From positions 145,443 to 209,442 of the forward strand of contig SZWC01001544.1 of assembly GCA_023375785.1 (NCBI GenBank): 64,000 nucleotides of DNA, written 5' to 3'. Source of the stretch: Penium margaritaceum. Lineage: Eukaryota; Streptophyta; Zygnematophyceae; Desmidiales; Peniaceae. Position 1 is the first letter of the stretch; each line of letters starts with the position of its first letter. Of this stretch, positions 1 to 10,350 are shown in pieces. Position numbers and translations under genes: made by a program. The notes under the pieces are model-generated. The model did not search any database. It had not been told where the DNA came from and saw only the letters and a program-made list of their open reading frames with translations.

Positions 1-149
1 GTGCAGGGTACAGGCTTTTATGCTTGCAGAGCTTTGCTAATGCTTCTGCTCGCAGTGGCTCTGTAGAAGCCAACATAGTAAGTGTCATCCTCAAGGCGGG
101 CTATAGTAAGCTTTCTAAAAGCTTCCTGTCCCATTTTGGGCCACCAAGA
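1..149 (-). repeat. Partial family A LTR, duplicate of 351-499
   Basis: This stretch repeats 351-499 with about one mismatch and stops at the gap that follows. It is part of the LTR described at 170-711. Because the copy abuts the gap and is nearly identical, it is probably one locus placed twice by the assembler rather than a second genomic copy. Confidence 0.75.
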
Positions 150-169
150 NNNNNNNNNNNNNNNNNNNN
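150..169. other. Assembly gap (20 N)
   Basis: Run of 20 N. The sequence before it recurs at 351-499, so the gap size and the order of pieces around it are doubtful. Confidence 0.95.
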
Positions 170-711
170 GGGAGGCCGCCAACTGCTCTAGGTATTGCAA
201 CCAAGATAACACATCACCCTTGAACAAGGGATCCACAATTTAGGTTTGTTCAGTTTACAACCTCACAAAGTCCGCATGAAGGTCTTTATTGTCTACCCTT
301 GGTTTGACACTCTGTAAGGAGTTTCAAAGGCAAGAACTGTAAATGGATGTGTGCAGGGTACAGGCTTTTATGCTTGCAGAGCTTTGCTAATGCTTCTGCT
401 CGCAGTGGCTCTGTAGAAGCCAACATAGTAAGTGTCATCCTCAAGGCGGGCTATAGTAAGTTTTCTAAAAGCTTCCTGTCCCATTTTGGGCCACCAAGAA
501 AACTACGGCCGTCATGGGGTTTGAACCCGCGACCCATGAGCTATGTTGTGTTTCCTATGTTGATCTCCAGGGGACACACCCATTATGAGCAGTGCATTCC
601 CGGCCTATCTTAGAACAGTCCAAGGGGACGTACTCCATAGAGCAATGCATGCCTTGTCTGTCCATGCAGCCAGCCAGCTAGCAAGTGGAAAAGGTGTATA
701 TCATTCAACAC
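170..711 (-). mobile_element. Copia-type LTR, family A (solo or 3' LTR)
   Basis: It matches 9749-10350 along its whole length, apart from a deletion near 545. The better copy is bounded by TG and CA, so these are LTR edges. The right edge here ends in GTTCAACA, as in the other copy. Read on the minus strand the LTR starts TGTTGAA. It is followed at 712 by a different LTR fragment (Cop-1), so it is best read as a solo LTR, or the end of an element lost at the gap, lying against Cop-1. The left edge is hidden by the gap. Confidence 0.7.
515..533 (-). promoter_or_regulatory. tRNA-like B box inside LTR
   Basis: The minus strand reads GGTCGCGGGTTCAAACCCC, which contains a near-consensus RNA polymerase III B box (GGTTCRANYC). 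In the sister LTR at 10125-10188 the same place also keeps an A-box-like segment; here that part is deleted. See the entry at 10125. Confidence 0.6.
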
Positions 712-1037
712 CAGAAAATAGACAAACTTTGTGGCAAGCTCCTAAACAACAGCAGGAAAGAAAAACCCGAAAGGCGTACATGCTCCTTGGTTGTCGGAAT
801 GACGAATCGAGAGAAGCACAAGGTACAAAAGCAGAAAATCTGCGCAACTCGATCATGTGCGAGCAAGGATGGCACTACTACAAAAATGTACATCGGGAGG
901 TGGTCACCACGAAAACTCTGGAGAGCACGAAAGGGCGCCCGGTTGGTGCTAATGCTGTCAAATTTGCCTTTGAGTGTACTTGCATATCGCAAGCCTTGGC
1001 GACAAGTTCACAGGTCATCGTGACTCACACACCAACA
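712..1037 (-). mobile_element. Cop-1 3' LTR, truncated
   Basis: On the minus strand a purine-rich tract (GGCCATGGGGAAG) at about 1038-1056 is followed by TGTGAGTCAC, the layout of polypurine tract plus LTR start. The Cop-5 3' LTR begins the same way (TGTGACTG after a G-rich tract), so Cop-1 and Cop-5 are related. The LTR runs left until it is cut by the family A LTR at 711. No matching 5' LTR is present. Confidence 0.5.
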
Positions 1038-2830
1038 CTTCCCCATGGCCAGAAGACTCCATTCACCATAAGTGATTACCACACCAATGCACAAGGGGCA
1101 CGAGACAAAGCCACACAGGAACAAAAAAGACATTGCCACCTAAAATGTACTCACGCACAAAGTGATGCCCAATGTTGATGTGCTTTGTGTGCATGTGACA
1201 CATGCCATCATGCTCCGCTATGCGACGAGTACTCTCATTGTCACATCGGATAGTCATGTAATGGATGGATTGGCGTAGCTACTACATTAGACGAAACAAC
1301 CAGATGCTTTCAAAGATCCCAACCCCCAATGCAACATACTCAACCTCAGTTGAGCTCCGCACTACACAACCCTACTTGATAATCTTCCACGAGGTAGTTG
1401 TACCTCCAACAAGGAAGATGTAGCTGGACCGGCTTCGCGCATCACGGTCATGGAACCAATTGCTGTCAGTGTATCCGTCAACAACACACGGCTACACAAA
1501 AAAGCATAGGCCCAGGCATAGAGTAGACACAATACATCACACCATGCGCACAGTAGCCTCTAGATGGAGCTGACACAGATGCTATAAGAATTGGAACAAG
1601 AAGTTCACAGCAAAGGTAGCATATGCATACGTTGTGCTCTCGAGGAACATCAGGGAGCCAATGACTCAAAGGTACATTGTGACATCATCAGGCTCCCCCA
1701 GACGATATGGGTCTTCTGACGTGAGAAGCCTCAGTCTATCTCTCCTCCAGTGTCAAAGTTGTGGATGTAGAGGAGACTGTGGCCAATAGGCCAGTAAAGT
1801 GGTCCTCCAACGTCCTGATGGAACTAGCATGATGCACATGCAGTGTGCGATGCTGGCAATCATGCTCAATCCCTGTTCTTAAGACGACACAAGCTGAACC
1901 AAGATCCTTCATTCTGTACATACATTGGAGGAAATCCTTCACAGTCTGGAAAGCCTGCAGGTCGGGGGATGCAATGAAGAGGTCTTCCATGTAGAGCAGC
2001 GCAACGACAAAAGCGCACAAGAGGCACTCATGAATAGAGTTGGGTTTACTACGTTGCGGTGATGCCCGCCCCGCTCCATGGTAGCAAAGATCTCGAGGTT
2101 CCATCAATGCAGAGATTGTTCAAGGCCAAACGAGACCTTTTGGAGGTGCCAGACTCTGTCTGTGTTTTCCTTGAATCTTGGAGGCTGGACAAGATAGATA
2201 TCTTCCTTGAGGTTTTTGTACAAGAAAGCATGGTTGACATCCATCTGGTGGAGTTCCCAATCATGTTGGGCCACCTGACTCAACAACACTTTTGCAGTGG
2301 TATACTTGCTGATAGGAGGAAAGGTGGCATCAAGTTCCACGCCAGGCACTTGCGAGAATCTCTTAGCTTTGAGACGGGCCTTGTACTCATCCACTAAGCC
2401 ATTGGGCATCTCTATCCTTTAAAATACCCAAAAAGGCCTAGGACCAGGCGGGAGCTTCACCTTCTCATAAACCTCGTGCGCCTCAATTACAGCAAGTTCC
2501 TCGCGCATAGCCTGCTCCCAGAATGGTACATCTATAACAAAGTGTGCTTGTTGCACTGTGTTTGGTTCAGGAACCCGTACCGTGGTGCCACTCGTAACAA
2601 GTGCGGTGACAACTAAGGAACATGACAGAGACTGAGTAGAACCACCTATCGCAATGGCTCGGTTGAACTCGTCACGAACGAAAGAGTGTCCAAGTGCACT
2701 ATAAGGCTGTACCACAGTGCCGCCAGACCAAGAGCATCAAGACCAGAGACAAGAGTAGAATGTGTGGGGTCAACAACACAACCGTGAAGTGGATAGACTA
2801 ACCGCAAGGGTCCACAGGGACCAACCAAGG
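1038..2830 (-). pseudogene. Cop-1 copia pol remnant: reverse transcriptase and RNase H
   Basis: Fragments in several minus-strand frames give the copia order. The start of RT lies at about 2715-2410. The HQMDV motif (here HQMDVNHAFL) is near 2230 and the YGLKQ block is decayed to FGLEQ near 2120. The catalytic YVDD is YMED near 1990, followed by KDLG near 1910. RNase H ends at 1063-1257 with the C-terminal HTKHINIGHHFVRE signature. Copia RT makes the cDNA and RNase H removes the RNA template. Frameshifts and stops split the ORF into pieces of about 60-125 codons, and the first catalytic Asp of YVDD is Glu, so this copy is dead. Integrase, protease and gag are not found to the right, so the 5' half is lost. 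Confidence 0.85.
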
Positions 2831-3250
2831 CTGTGCGACTAGCAGGTTGGGCATAATGAGGTGCAGATTACAATGGTCTCAGACGACCACCTAGCGCACA
2901 AACAAACGATGACAAGATCGGGGGCTACAAAGGTGCAACTGGATCTGCTCCCAATGGGACCACAACCGGTGACGTAAGCGATGATACAGACGCAACATGA
3001 GATGATGTAGGCGATGACGCCGATGTGATAGGAGATAAAGCTGGCAAAATTATAGATACGATAGGAGATGACGCTAGCTATGATGTAGATGCAACAGGAG
3101 ATGACACTGGCGATGATGTAGATGTGACAAGAGATAGTACTAGTGACAACGTAAAGGAGACAGGAAAAAAATATATAAAAAAGAAGAGAGGAAATGAAAT
3201 AGAACAATAGAAGAACAGGAGACCGGGACGAAAGCGCATCCAGGTTCACC
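2831..3250 (-). pseudogene. Cop-1 integrase-RT linker remnant with repeats
   Basis: A minus-strand open frame (2839-3300) continues upstream of the RT remnant, where copia polyproteins have a variable linker between integrase and RT. Most of it is the 33-bp repeat array listed at 2968. No domain is recognisable. The composition (Ile, Ser, Cys, Tyr rich) is set by the repeat and may not reflect selected protein. Confidence 0.45.
2968..3160. repeat. 33-bp minisatellite, about 5 diverged units
   Basis: Units of 33 bp are clear at 3055-3087, 3088-3120 and 3121-3153, sharing the core GGAGATGAC and ending GATGTA. Two looser units lie upstream from about 2968. The period is a multiple of three, so the minus strand reads as an 11-residue repeat without stops. 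Confidence 0.75.
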
Positions 3251-3649
3251 CAAGATGGATGTTGGTGCACAAAGGGAGTGGCTTTCTTGTGAGGATTCAA
3301 GTTTTATGACCTGTGTATATCCCGCCCGTAAACTTTGGTATGACGGGGATGACGGGGCCTGGTGGGCTAACTGCCAGTCCCTAGTGCATAAGCTCTCAGT
3401 GGGACTCATTTTACTCTCTCTTGTGTTTTGTAGCTTATGCGTTTCAGACTTGACCAACGCTTGGTGCTACCATTCTCTTGCTCACCACCAGAACTCGTGT
3501 ACTGTCTAGCATGGGTTGGCATGCCCTACAATAATATCAACAATGGCAAGCAACTCCACGGCCACAAAATCGTGATGCCGTGAGGGCGAGGTTCATGGCC
3601 TCTAGCCCTCGCCNGACTAAGGAAAAGGGGAGGGAGTGAGATATTGGAA

Positions 3650-3651
<2 letters not shown>
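3251..3651. other. Unassigned stretch with single-N join at 3614
   Basis: About 400 bases with no recognisable protein, LTR or RNA. A single N at 3614 marks an uncertain base or a contig join; other single Ns in the window hide missing sequence. The Cop-1 integrase would be expected here if the element were whole, but I see none. Confidence 0.5.
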
Positions 3652-3720
<69 letters not shown>

Positions 3721-3922
3721 GATTTGGAGAGAGAGACATAAGCATTGATTGGAGCATTGATTGGATGGTGGAGAATGGGGGTCCATTTTTGTTTGTTTGT
3801 TTGTTTGTTGTTTTTTTTTTTTTTTGCGTTATATACGGGAACAACGTACTGACAACAAGAGTGGAGATTAGAGTCATATAGGTAAGCATGGGAACCAGGC
3901 ACAAGTTTTTTTTTTTTTTTTG
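3652..3922. repeat. GA microsatellite with GTTT and poly-T runs
   Basis: An almost pure (GA)n tract fills 3652-3717. A GTTT repeat and a T run follow at about 3788-3825, and a second T run lies at 3906-3922. The Ser-Leu rich ORFs across it are artefacts of the dinucleotide. Confidence 0.9.
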
Positions 3923-4054
3923 GCCGGAACAAAAAGAGAGGAAATCATGAACCCCTTACCAAAAAGTGGACGGTTTGGTTCGTCAACCCCAGAAGATAGA
4001 TAACCTGTGTACGACTTGCTCAAAAGGTCGGTAAAATTGAATCGGCCCCTTTTG

Positions 4055-4317
4055 TAGAAGTATAGCGCCGTGAAGAATTCAATCGAATAGTATCGAAACA
4101 TCAATACGGTCCACAACACTTTTGTTGACCCTTCTGGAAATTGGTCGAATGTGTCAGAATCGTCAGATCGGAACACCGGAGGTCAGGGCAGGTGGCCAAT
4201 ATGCCCTTGGCCAAACGGCATAAGAATCAAGAGCTCGATGTGCGGTGGGCCATGAATTTTATGACAGAAATACCCAGGTGCAGGGTTTAGGGACTCGTAT
4301 ACATCTGAGATGTAACA
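4055..4317 (-). mobile_element. Gyp-1 3' LTR, truncated
   Basis: It matches the distal half of the Gyp LTRs at 5269-5812 and 5813-6313, including the atcgatacggt-like block and the GGGACTCGT block before the end. It ends in TGTAACA, followed by a pyrimidine tract (CTCTTCCCTCTTTTA) that is a polypurine tract on the minus strand. The far part of the LTR is missing, and the low-complexity sequence before it is unrelated. Confidence 0.75.
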
Positions 4318-5268
4318 CTCTTCCCTCTTTTAGCCGCGACATCCTGACGATGTCGCGGCTGACGTGTTAGTACACGTATGTCGGTGATGCCTGTAGTAGT
4401 CGTCGAACAGATAATCCACATCTGGAAGGTTATCGTAGGACTCCCAGCTGTTGTGCGTGGCTTCGTAGCCGTGCCACTAGACCACATACTTGCTGCATAG
4501 CTACTTGCATCTTCGCCAGGGTCTGTTTTTTTTCTTTCCTAGATGTTAGAGAAGTCCCAGTGGTGGATGTCTACCATAGAAACATTACGCTAGCTTTGGA
4601 GTCCTGTCCTTGTGGCAGGAAGTTTTCCGTAAACTACCTCAAACAGAATTTCACCTGTTGCAATGGAGGTTGCAGGATTGAATGCGAGTCTGGCAGTCGA
4701 CAATATTGTTGTCCAATCAGTGTCTTGTGGTATGCATAAAGAAAGGAGGAGTTGTTTGAGCACATGATTGGTTCACTTGATTTGGCCATTGGTTTGTGGA
4801 TGGAACAACGCACACAGCTGGATCCGATTGTCATAACTCATCACCAGTTCATGCCAAAAACAACTAGTGAAGCCGCCGTCTCTGTCTCTGATGATGGTAT
4901 GTGGCATGTTGTGTAGCCGTACAATCTGATGCAGAAACGATTCCACTATTCTTTCTATGGTGACAGTGGTCGTCATCGGAATGAAGTGTGAAACTTTGAA
5001 AAATCAGTCTACCACCACGAGGATGGCACCATAGCCCTCTCAAGTGATAGGCAACCCAGTCATGAAGTGGTGGCATCATATCCTCCATTGTTGGAGCCTT
5101 TGCTGGTCACTGCTACTCGTCATTGGGTGCGCTTGCCCGTTCACCTTTGTGATTGAGGGATATGTTAAATTCTGAACTGTGGAGATGCATTGAAGATTTG
5201 TGTGAAGTTGTTTCCTTGTATTTAATGTGTCGGCCATTTCTCTAGTGTTGCTGCACTTCGATACCAAG
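4318..5268 (-). pseudogene. Gyp-1 chromovirus pol remnant with large internal deletion
   Basis: Directly inside the polypurine tract lies a decayed chromodomain (about 4360-4500; VKWHGYEA, HNSWESYDN). Then comes the integrase core (4773-4976), with a DRDGGFTS block holding a catalytic Asp and the FHPQTNGQ block, and further integrase up to about 5090. RT, RNase H, protease and gag are absent. The sequence passes from integrase to a short leader and a primer-site-like GGTATCGAAG (minus strand) at the LTR border at 5268. In chromoviruses the chromodomain at the integrase tail guides insertion to marked chromatin. Several frameshifts are present; it is non-functional and non-autonomous. Confidence 0.8.
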
Positions 5269-5812
5269 TGTTGTACTGAACGGAATGTGGATAGTTCACA
5301 TGGATGAGGTGTGGAGTAAAAGACCATTCGAGGGGTTGGGAGATATTGATAATTTATGTTTAGCAGTAAGCTTACTTAAATGACAAGTGTTGAACAAACC
5401 AAGCGCACATATACCATAGCAAGAAGGCATATGAGGTACAGGTTGAGTCTTGGACGCTCCGCTCGCTTGAGCGGAGCGACACGTGCAACACCGCGTCATG
5501 GTTGGTCACTTCAAGAAACTACATCAAGAAGTCAGGGGTGTTTTCGAACGTTAAAGCACCGTTTAATAAAAGTCTAGCATCGTTAATGTGTTGACCAAAT
5601 AGTGTTGAAACAATGATGCGGTTTGTAATACTTCTTTTTACCTTTTGGGAAAGCTGTCAAATATGTGAGAAGCTTTGGAACTAGAATACCGAAGGTCCAA
5701 GAAGGTGACCAAAATACCCTCGTCTGAGGTGGATCTGCAGTGGGCCATGAATTTAAGGAAAACAATGCCCATTCACAGTGTTTAGGGACTCGTGTGTGTA
5801 TGGGACGTAACA
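5269..5812 (-). mobile_element. Gyp-1 5' LTR
   Basis: It is 544 bp bounded by TGTTGTACTG and GTAACA in plus-strand view. The left edge follows a primer-binding-like segment, so it is the 5' LTR of the minus-strand element. A perfect 10-bp inverted repeat with a 4-base loop (CGCTCCGCTC / GAGCGGAGCG) sits at 5455-5478. It abuts a second, incomplete LTR at 5813 with no spacer. Confidence 0.8.
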
Positions 5813-6313
5813 TGAGGTGCGGAGCACAAGATGATTCAAGGAACTGGGACAGCTGGATAATTCATAATTAGCAGAAGTAAATTTTAATGAGAAATGTTGG
5901 ATACATCAAGCACATATACATAACAGCGACAAACATAACGAGGTATTGGGTCTTGGGTGGTCTGCGGGGAGGTTGAGAATGTTTACATGCAGTTTCATAA
6001 AGGTCCAGTGCCGTCAAGAAGTTGACTGAAGAGTATCGATACGGTTCATGACCCTGTCATGAACCATATCGAATACGTCAAAACCAGTGTTGACTACTGT
6101 TGACTGATTGAACCGTATCAACTACTGTTGACGTTTCTAGAAAGCGGTCAAATATGTCAAAACCTTTGAGAGAGGAGAACTCATGGTCTGAGCAGGAGGC
6201 CAAAACGACCTTGGCGTAAAAATCCTAAGGTCGACATGCGGTGGGCTAGGGATGGAATGTAAAAAATGCCAACTCGCAGGATTTATGGACTCGTGTATGT
6301 CTGGGACAAAACA
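5813..6313 (-). mobile_element. Gyp-2 3' LTR, lacking its outer 36 or so bases
   Basis: It aligns with the Gyp-1 LTR from the tgaggtgtggag position onward, so the first 36 or so bases (plus-strand view) are missing and the copy is fused straight to the preceding LTR. It ends in AAAACA at 6313, followed by a pyrimidine tract (CTTCTCACCTTTTA) that is the minus-strand polypurine tract of Gyp-2. Confidence 0.75.
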
Positions 6314-7794
6314 CTTCTCACCTTTTAACCGAAACATCCCAAAACATTTGCATAAGTAGGTCGGTGACGCCTGTAGTAGCCATTGATTAGATGAACAAAG
6401 TCTTGAAGGTTGTTGTAAGGCTCCTAGCTATTCTGCATGGCAGCGTAGCCATGCCACTTGACCAGATACTCGGTTATGTTTCAGCCATGTCCATGTCTGC
6501 GAGTATTTGATCACATACTCCATGTCTTAGTCCACTTGGATCGGAGATGGGGGTGTGACATTTCTATTGTAGAACCTTTTGTAGGAGCCCCTGTGGTGTT
6601 TGAGCTTGCTGATGCAAAAGCCCAGACTAATAGTGAGTTTGTCAGGAAGGCGAAGTCAAGCGACGACCGGGATTTGCTTTGCAGGGTCTCAATGAAGCCT
6701 AACCATTGGGGTGTCAGCTTTGTGAAGTATTTTTTACGTAACTTGATGTTCTCTAACCTGAGTACAACACGATTGCTTATGTTGAATGTATCATTGCTAC
6801 GACGCGAGTCTCCTGCTCATTTCATCGCCGCTTGCATCTTTGCAAGGGTCTAGCATGTCTCTTTCTAGACACTCAAAAAGTCCTGGTGATGAATGTCAAC
6901 CACGGAAATATTACTTTGGCGCAAAAGTACTGCCGGTGTGGCTAGAATTCTTTTGTTTTCCACTTCAAATGGTATTTTACCCGTTACAGTGGAAGTCACC
7001 AAGTTGTATGCGATTTTGATGGTTTGTAGTTTTGTTGCCTGGTCAGATCCATAGTAAATAAAGTGCAAATGTGCTATTTGAGCATTGGATTTTTCCTCTC
7101 TATTTTCCCGTCGGTCTCAGGGTAAGCAGTGGTTGGTAATGGATACGAGTACCGTAACGCATCAAAGTTTTGTGCCAAAGATAACTATTAAAGCAGTAGT
7201 CCTTGTTGTTGATGATAATGAATGGCACTCTGTGTCACCACATGATTGGATCTAGAAACAGTTGTGTTGTTCATTTGGCGGTGATGGTGGTCCTCGTTGA
7301 AATAAAGTGCAACATTTGTGAAAAGCTGACCACTACCACAAGGATGGTGTCATACCCTTATGGAGTGGTGGATAATCCTATGTCAAAGCATCCTCTGATG
7401 TCCATCCATGGCTCTATTGGAACATGGTTGGAGCAATCCCAGTGACCTCATGCGGCAAAATTTTTACCATTGATAGGTGTTGCACTCCAGTATGTTTCCA
7501 CATAGGTCTACATGTGGTCCACCCAACAGTACTTTACTGTCTTCTTGAACATCTTATCTTCCCTGAAGGGTCCACCTAGACCAGTGTTGTGGCACTCCTC
7601 TAGTATCATGTGTCATAGTTTCTCATTTGGTGGTACACCGACCTGGCGAGTGAATCATTGCTGTCGGTAGGGAGCATCAAACCAAAACTTGGTTTCATTG
7701 TACACGTAAAGCTCCTCATAAGCCTTTGCAAACAATCTCACAAGCTACATGTCACCTCAACAAGAAACATGCCGATCTTGGTCATTCACTTTGG
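6314..7794 (-). pseudogene. Gyp-2 integrase and chromodomain remnant
   Basis: The chromodomain is readable at about 6360-6480 (EYLVKWHGYAA then EPYNNLQDF), with one stop in between. Further right are decayed integrase segments, with many stops in all frames and only short recognisable pieces. Order and strand agree with RNase H and RT beyond 7795. The role would have been cDNA insertion with chromatin targeting. The copy is old and inactive. Confidence 0.7.
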
Positions 7795-9748
7795 TCACCA
7801 ACATAAAGCATCCGAACGATTTTTTCCAGGTTGGTACTCGATGTTGTAATAAAAGATGGAGTGAAGGAACTCCATCCATCTACTTTTCGACGGCTCAGAT
7901 TTGGCTGAGTCTTGAGATGTTTGAGAGCCGGTCAGTGCAGACGAGTCATCGTTGGAAATCCAAGTAGAACTGCCACGTCTTGAATTCACTTGCAACCTCT
8001 AGCATATCTTTCTCGTATACCACGTAATTCAATTCTGACCTGTGTTGTTTTGGCAACGTATCCGCAACTGGTTGTTCCCCACCACTGTCGTCTTAGAGGA
8101 GTGTGGGCTGGATTGCGCAATTGGACGAGTTGATGACCATGAGACATGACAGTCCACCAATGGATGTGCTAATCAAAAGTCTAGTTTCAAGGTTGGAGCA
8201 TTTCGTATGGAATACTTCCTAATGCTTCTTGTTTACTACCCCTTCCTATTCTAGTCAATAGTTTTACGAGTGAGACGGGAGAGAGGTGCTGAAACTTGCA
8301 TTGTCCTTTACAAATCAGCGGTAGTAGTTGTAGAAGCCTAAGAATGCCTGGGTGTCCCGACCATCGGTCAGCATTGGCCAATCTGTAGCCATCTCTACTT
8401 TTCTTGGGTCAATGATGATCCTTCCGTTGCCGATAATGTGGTCCAAAAACCTGATCAAACGGTGAACGAAGTCACACTTTGAGAAATTTCCAGAGAGTAT
8501 CTCTGTTTGTAAAACTTTAAGAAGTATCCAGAGATGTCCATGGTGCTCCTCCGGGGTTTGACTGTACACCAGGATGTCCTCAAGGTATAGGACAAAAAAG
8601 ACATCGATGTACGGCCATAACATGTTATTCAAAGCTGCCATGAATGTGGCGGGGGTGTTTTTGAGTCCAAACGGCATAACCGTAGACTCAAAATGCATAT
8701 ATCTGGTGTGGAACGTTGTCTTCTCGATGTGCTTATCATGTATCTGGATCTGATGATAGTCATTGAGTAGGCTAATTCATGTGAAAATTATCATCCCATG
8801 TAAAATGTTCATCTGCTCGCAGGGGTAGTGGTTCTTGGTGGTGATGTCATTCAATGCCTTGTGGTCCACACACATCCGCATGTTGTAGTTTTTTTAGTTA
8901 CAAAAGATACTGGTGTGGCGTAGGGTAACATGGATGACCTGAAAAATCCCTAATCAAGCATCTCATCTGGCTTACTTCTCCAGTTCGGTTACCTTATAGT
9001 TGCTCATCCAATAGGTCCCCTTGACGGTTAGTCAGCTGCCCAATTTCAGGTGTATCTGGTGATCATCATCTTGTTGACTAAATCTTGAGTTAGTTTTTTT
9101 AGGAAAACACCTTCAAACTCCTTAAGGAGGGAGATAAACTCCTTCAATATGGCTGTGAACTTGTCAGGTTTCAAGGCCGATGAGGTTGGCATCATTCTGT
9201 CTGCTATCACAATCTCTTTTTCTCCCCTTGTCTCCACGTGGAAGAGCCATACTTGTGCTCCACGTCATAGACATCCTTTGGCCACGTCCAGCGATATCAG
9301 CTGCGTGTAACGTTTTGTGATTGCTACATTTACTTCTACTACTTCCTCATATACTTCTTCACACAACTGTTGCTACGTCATGCATTGTCCAACTAGAGGC
9401 AGGAGTTACTTCTTGCCATCAATGCTGACATGGACTACCCTGCTATTCTAGCCGACGTGCGGAAACTGTTAGTAGAGGAAATTTCACCTCAGGATAGTTT
9501 TGTGGCTACTTGCTGGGCAAATTCCGCAGAGTGTTACGTTGTGCAGATCTCCAGTTTGTAGTCAGAGTAGTTCACAAAGTCAGCAAATTTGTGGATGCCC
9601 GTCAAATGTTTTTCCTGCAGAAATCCCTGGTTTGGTGTATAAATCCAGCTTCAGAACCATGTCGTTACTGACAAAACTTGGAGAAGCTCCTCACCTAGTT
9701 GTGTGTCAATGCGCCAGATAGCAACGGTCTAGAAAACTGGTCTCAACA
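7795..9748 (-). pseudogene. Gyp-2 protease, reverse transcriptase and RNase H remnant
   Basis: The C-terminal RNase H block (RWMEFL...YQPGKNRSDAL) is at 7795-7995. RT is clearest at 8315-8698: PFGLKNTPATF, the catalytic box as YLEDILVYS instead of YLDD, then FSKCDF and the connection with DPRKVE. A protease-to-RT spacer lies at 9046-9237, and decayed protease-like sequence at about 9490-9740. The Asp to Glu change in the YLDD box and multiple frameshifts make it inactive. Gag is missing: the element is cut at 9748 by the family A LTR of Cop-2. Confidence 0.8.
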
Positions 9749-10350
9749 TGGGAGGCTGCCAACCGCTCTTGGTATTGCAACCAAAAAATCATATCACCCT
9801 TGAACGAGGGATCCACACTTTGGGTTCGTTGAGTCTGCAACCTCACGAAGTCCGCATGAAGGTCTTTATTTTCTACCCTTGGTTCGACACTCTGTGAGGA
9901 GTCTCAAAGGCAAGAACTGCAAATGGATGCATGTAGGATACATGATTTTATACTTGCAGAGCTTTGCTAATGCTTCTTCTCGCAGTGGCTTCGTAGGAGC
10001 CAACGTCAACCTAAAGTCCTACTTGGTGCGCAATAAGACCGCCAAGTGTCATCCTCAAGGCAGGCTCTAGTAGGTTTCCTAGAAGCTTCCTGTCCCTTTT
10101 TGGGCCACAAAGAAAACTGCGGCTGTGGTGGGGTTTACACCCGCGACCTATGAGCTCCGGTGCCTGTTCCAACTGGGCCACAAAGGTATGCTACCTATGA
10201 TGATCTCCACGGGACATACCCATTACGGGCAGTGCATTCATGGCCTATCTCAGAAGAGACCAAGGGGACGTACTTCATAGAGCAGTGCATGCCTTGTCTG
10301 TACGTGCAGCCAGCCAGCTAGTCTGTGGACAATGTGCATATCGTTCAACA
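9749..10350 (-). mobile_element. Cop-2 3' LTR (family A), 602 bp
   Basis: It is bounded by TGGGAGGCTG and GTTCAACA (TG...CA) and matches 170-711. Left of it the gypsy homology stops exactly; right of it comes the Cop-2 RNase H end. It is therefore the 3' LTR of a minus-strand copia inserted at the Gyp-2 protease/gag border. It carries the tRNA-like segment listed next. The matching 5' LTR was not found beyond 20515. Confidence 0.75.
10125..10188 (-). repeat. tRNA-like segment (A and B boxes) inside LTR
   Basis: On the minus strand the order is CCTTTGTGGCCCAGTTGG (A-box-like TGGCCCAGTTGG), then CACCGGAGCTCATAGG (resembling an anticodon arm with CAT), then GGTCGCGGGTGTAAACCCC (B-box-like). The spacing is a little short for a tRNA, and the T-loop GTTC is GTGT here but intact at 515-533. 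It resembles a decayed Met-type tRNA or a SINE head captured by the LTR. No 3' CCA stem closes, so it is not a functional tRNA gene. Confidence 0.55.

Noticed and set aside
585-1178. 197-codon plus-strand ORF
   Set aside because: It runs across the edges of two LTRs and the antisense of Cop-1 RNase H; no domain.
2968-3160. CRISPR-like array
   Set aside because: The units are contiguous 33-bp repeats without unique spacers, in a eukaryotic retroelement.
3526-3932. Ser-Leu rich ORFs
   Set aside because: They translate the GA/CT microsatellite in three frames and have no other content.
10125-10188. Functional tRNA-Met gene
   Set aside because: The acceptor stem does not close, the spacing is too short, and the sequence lies inside an LTR present in two decayed copies.
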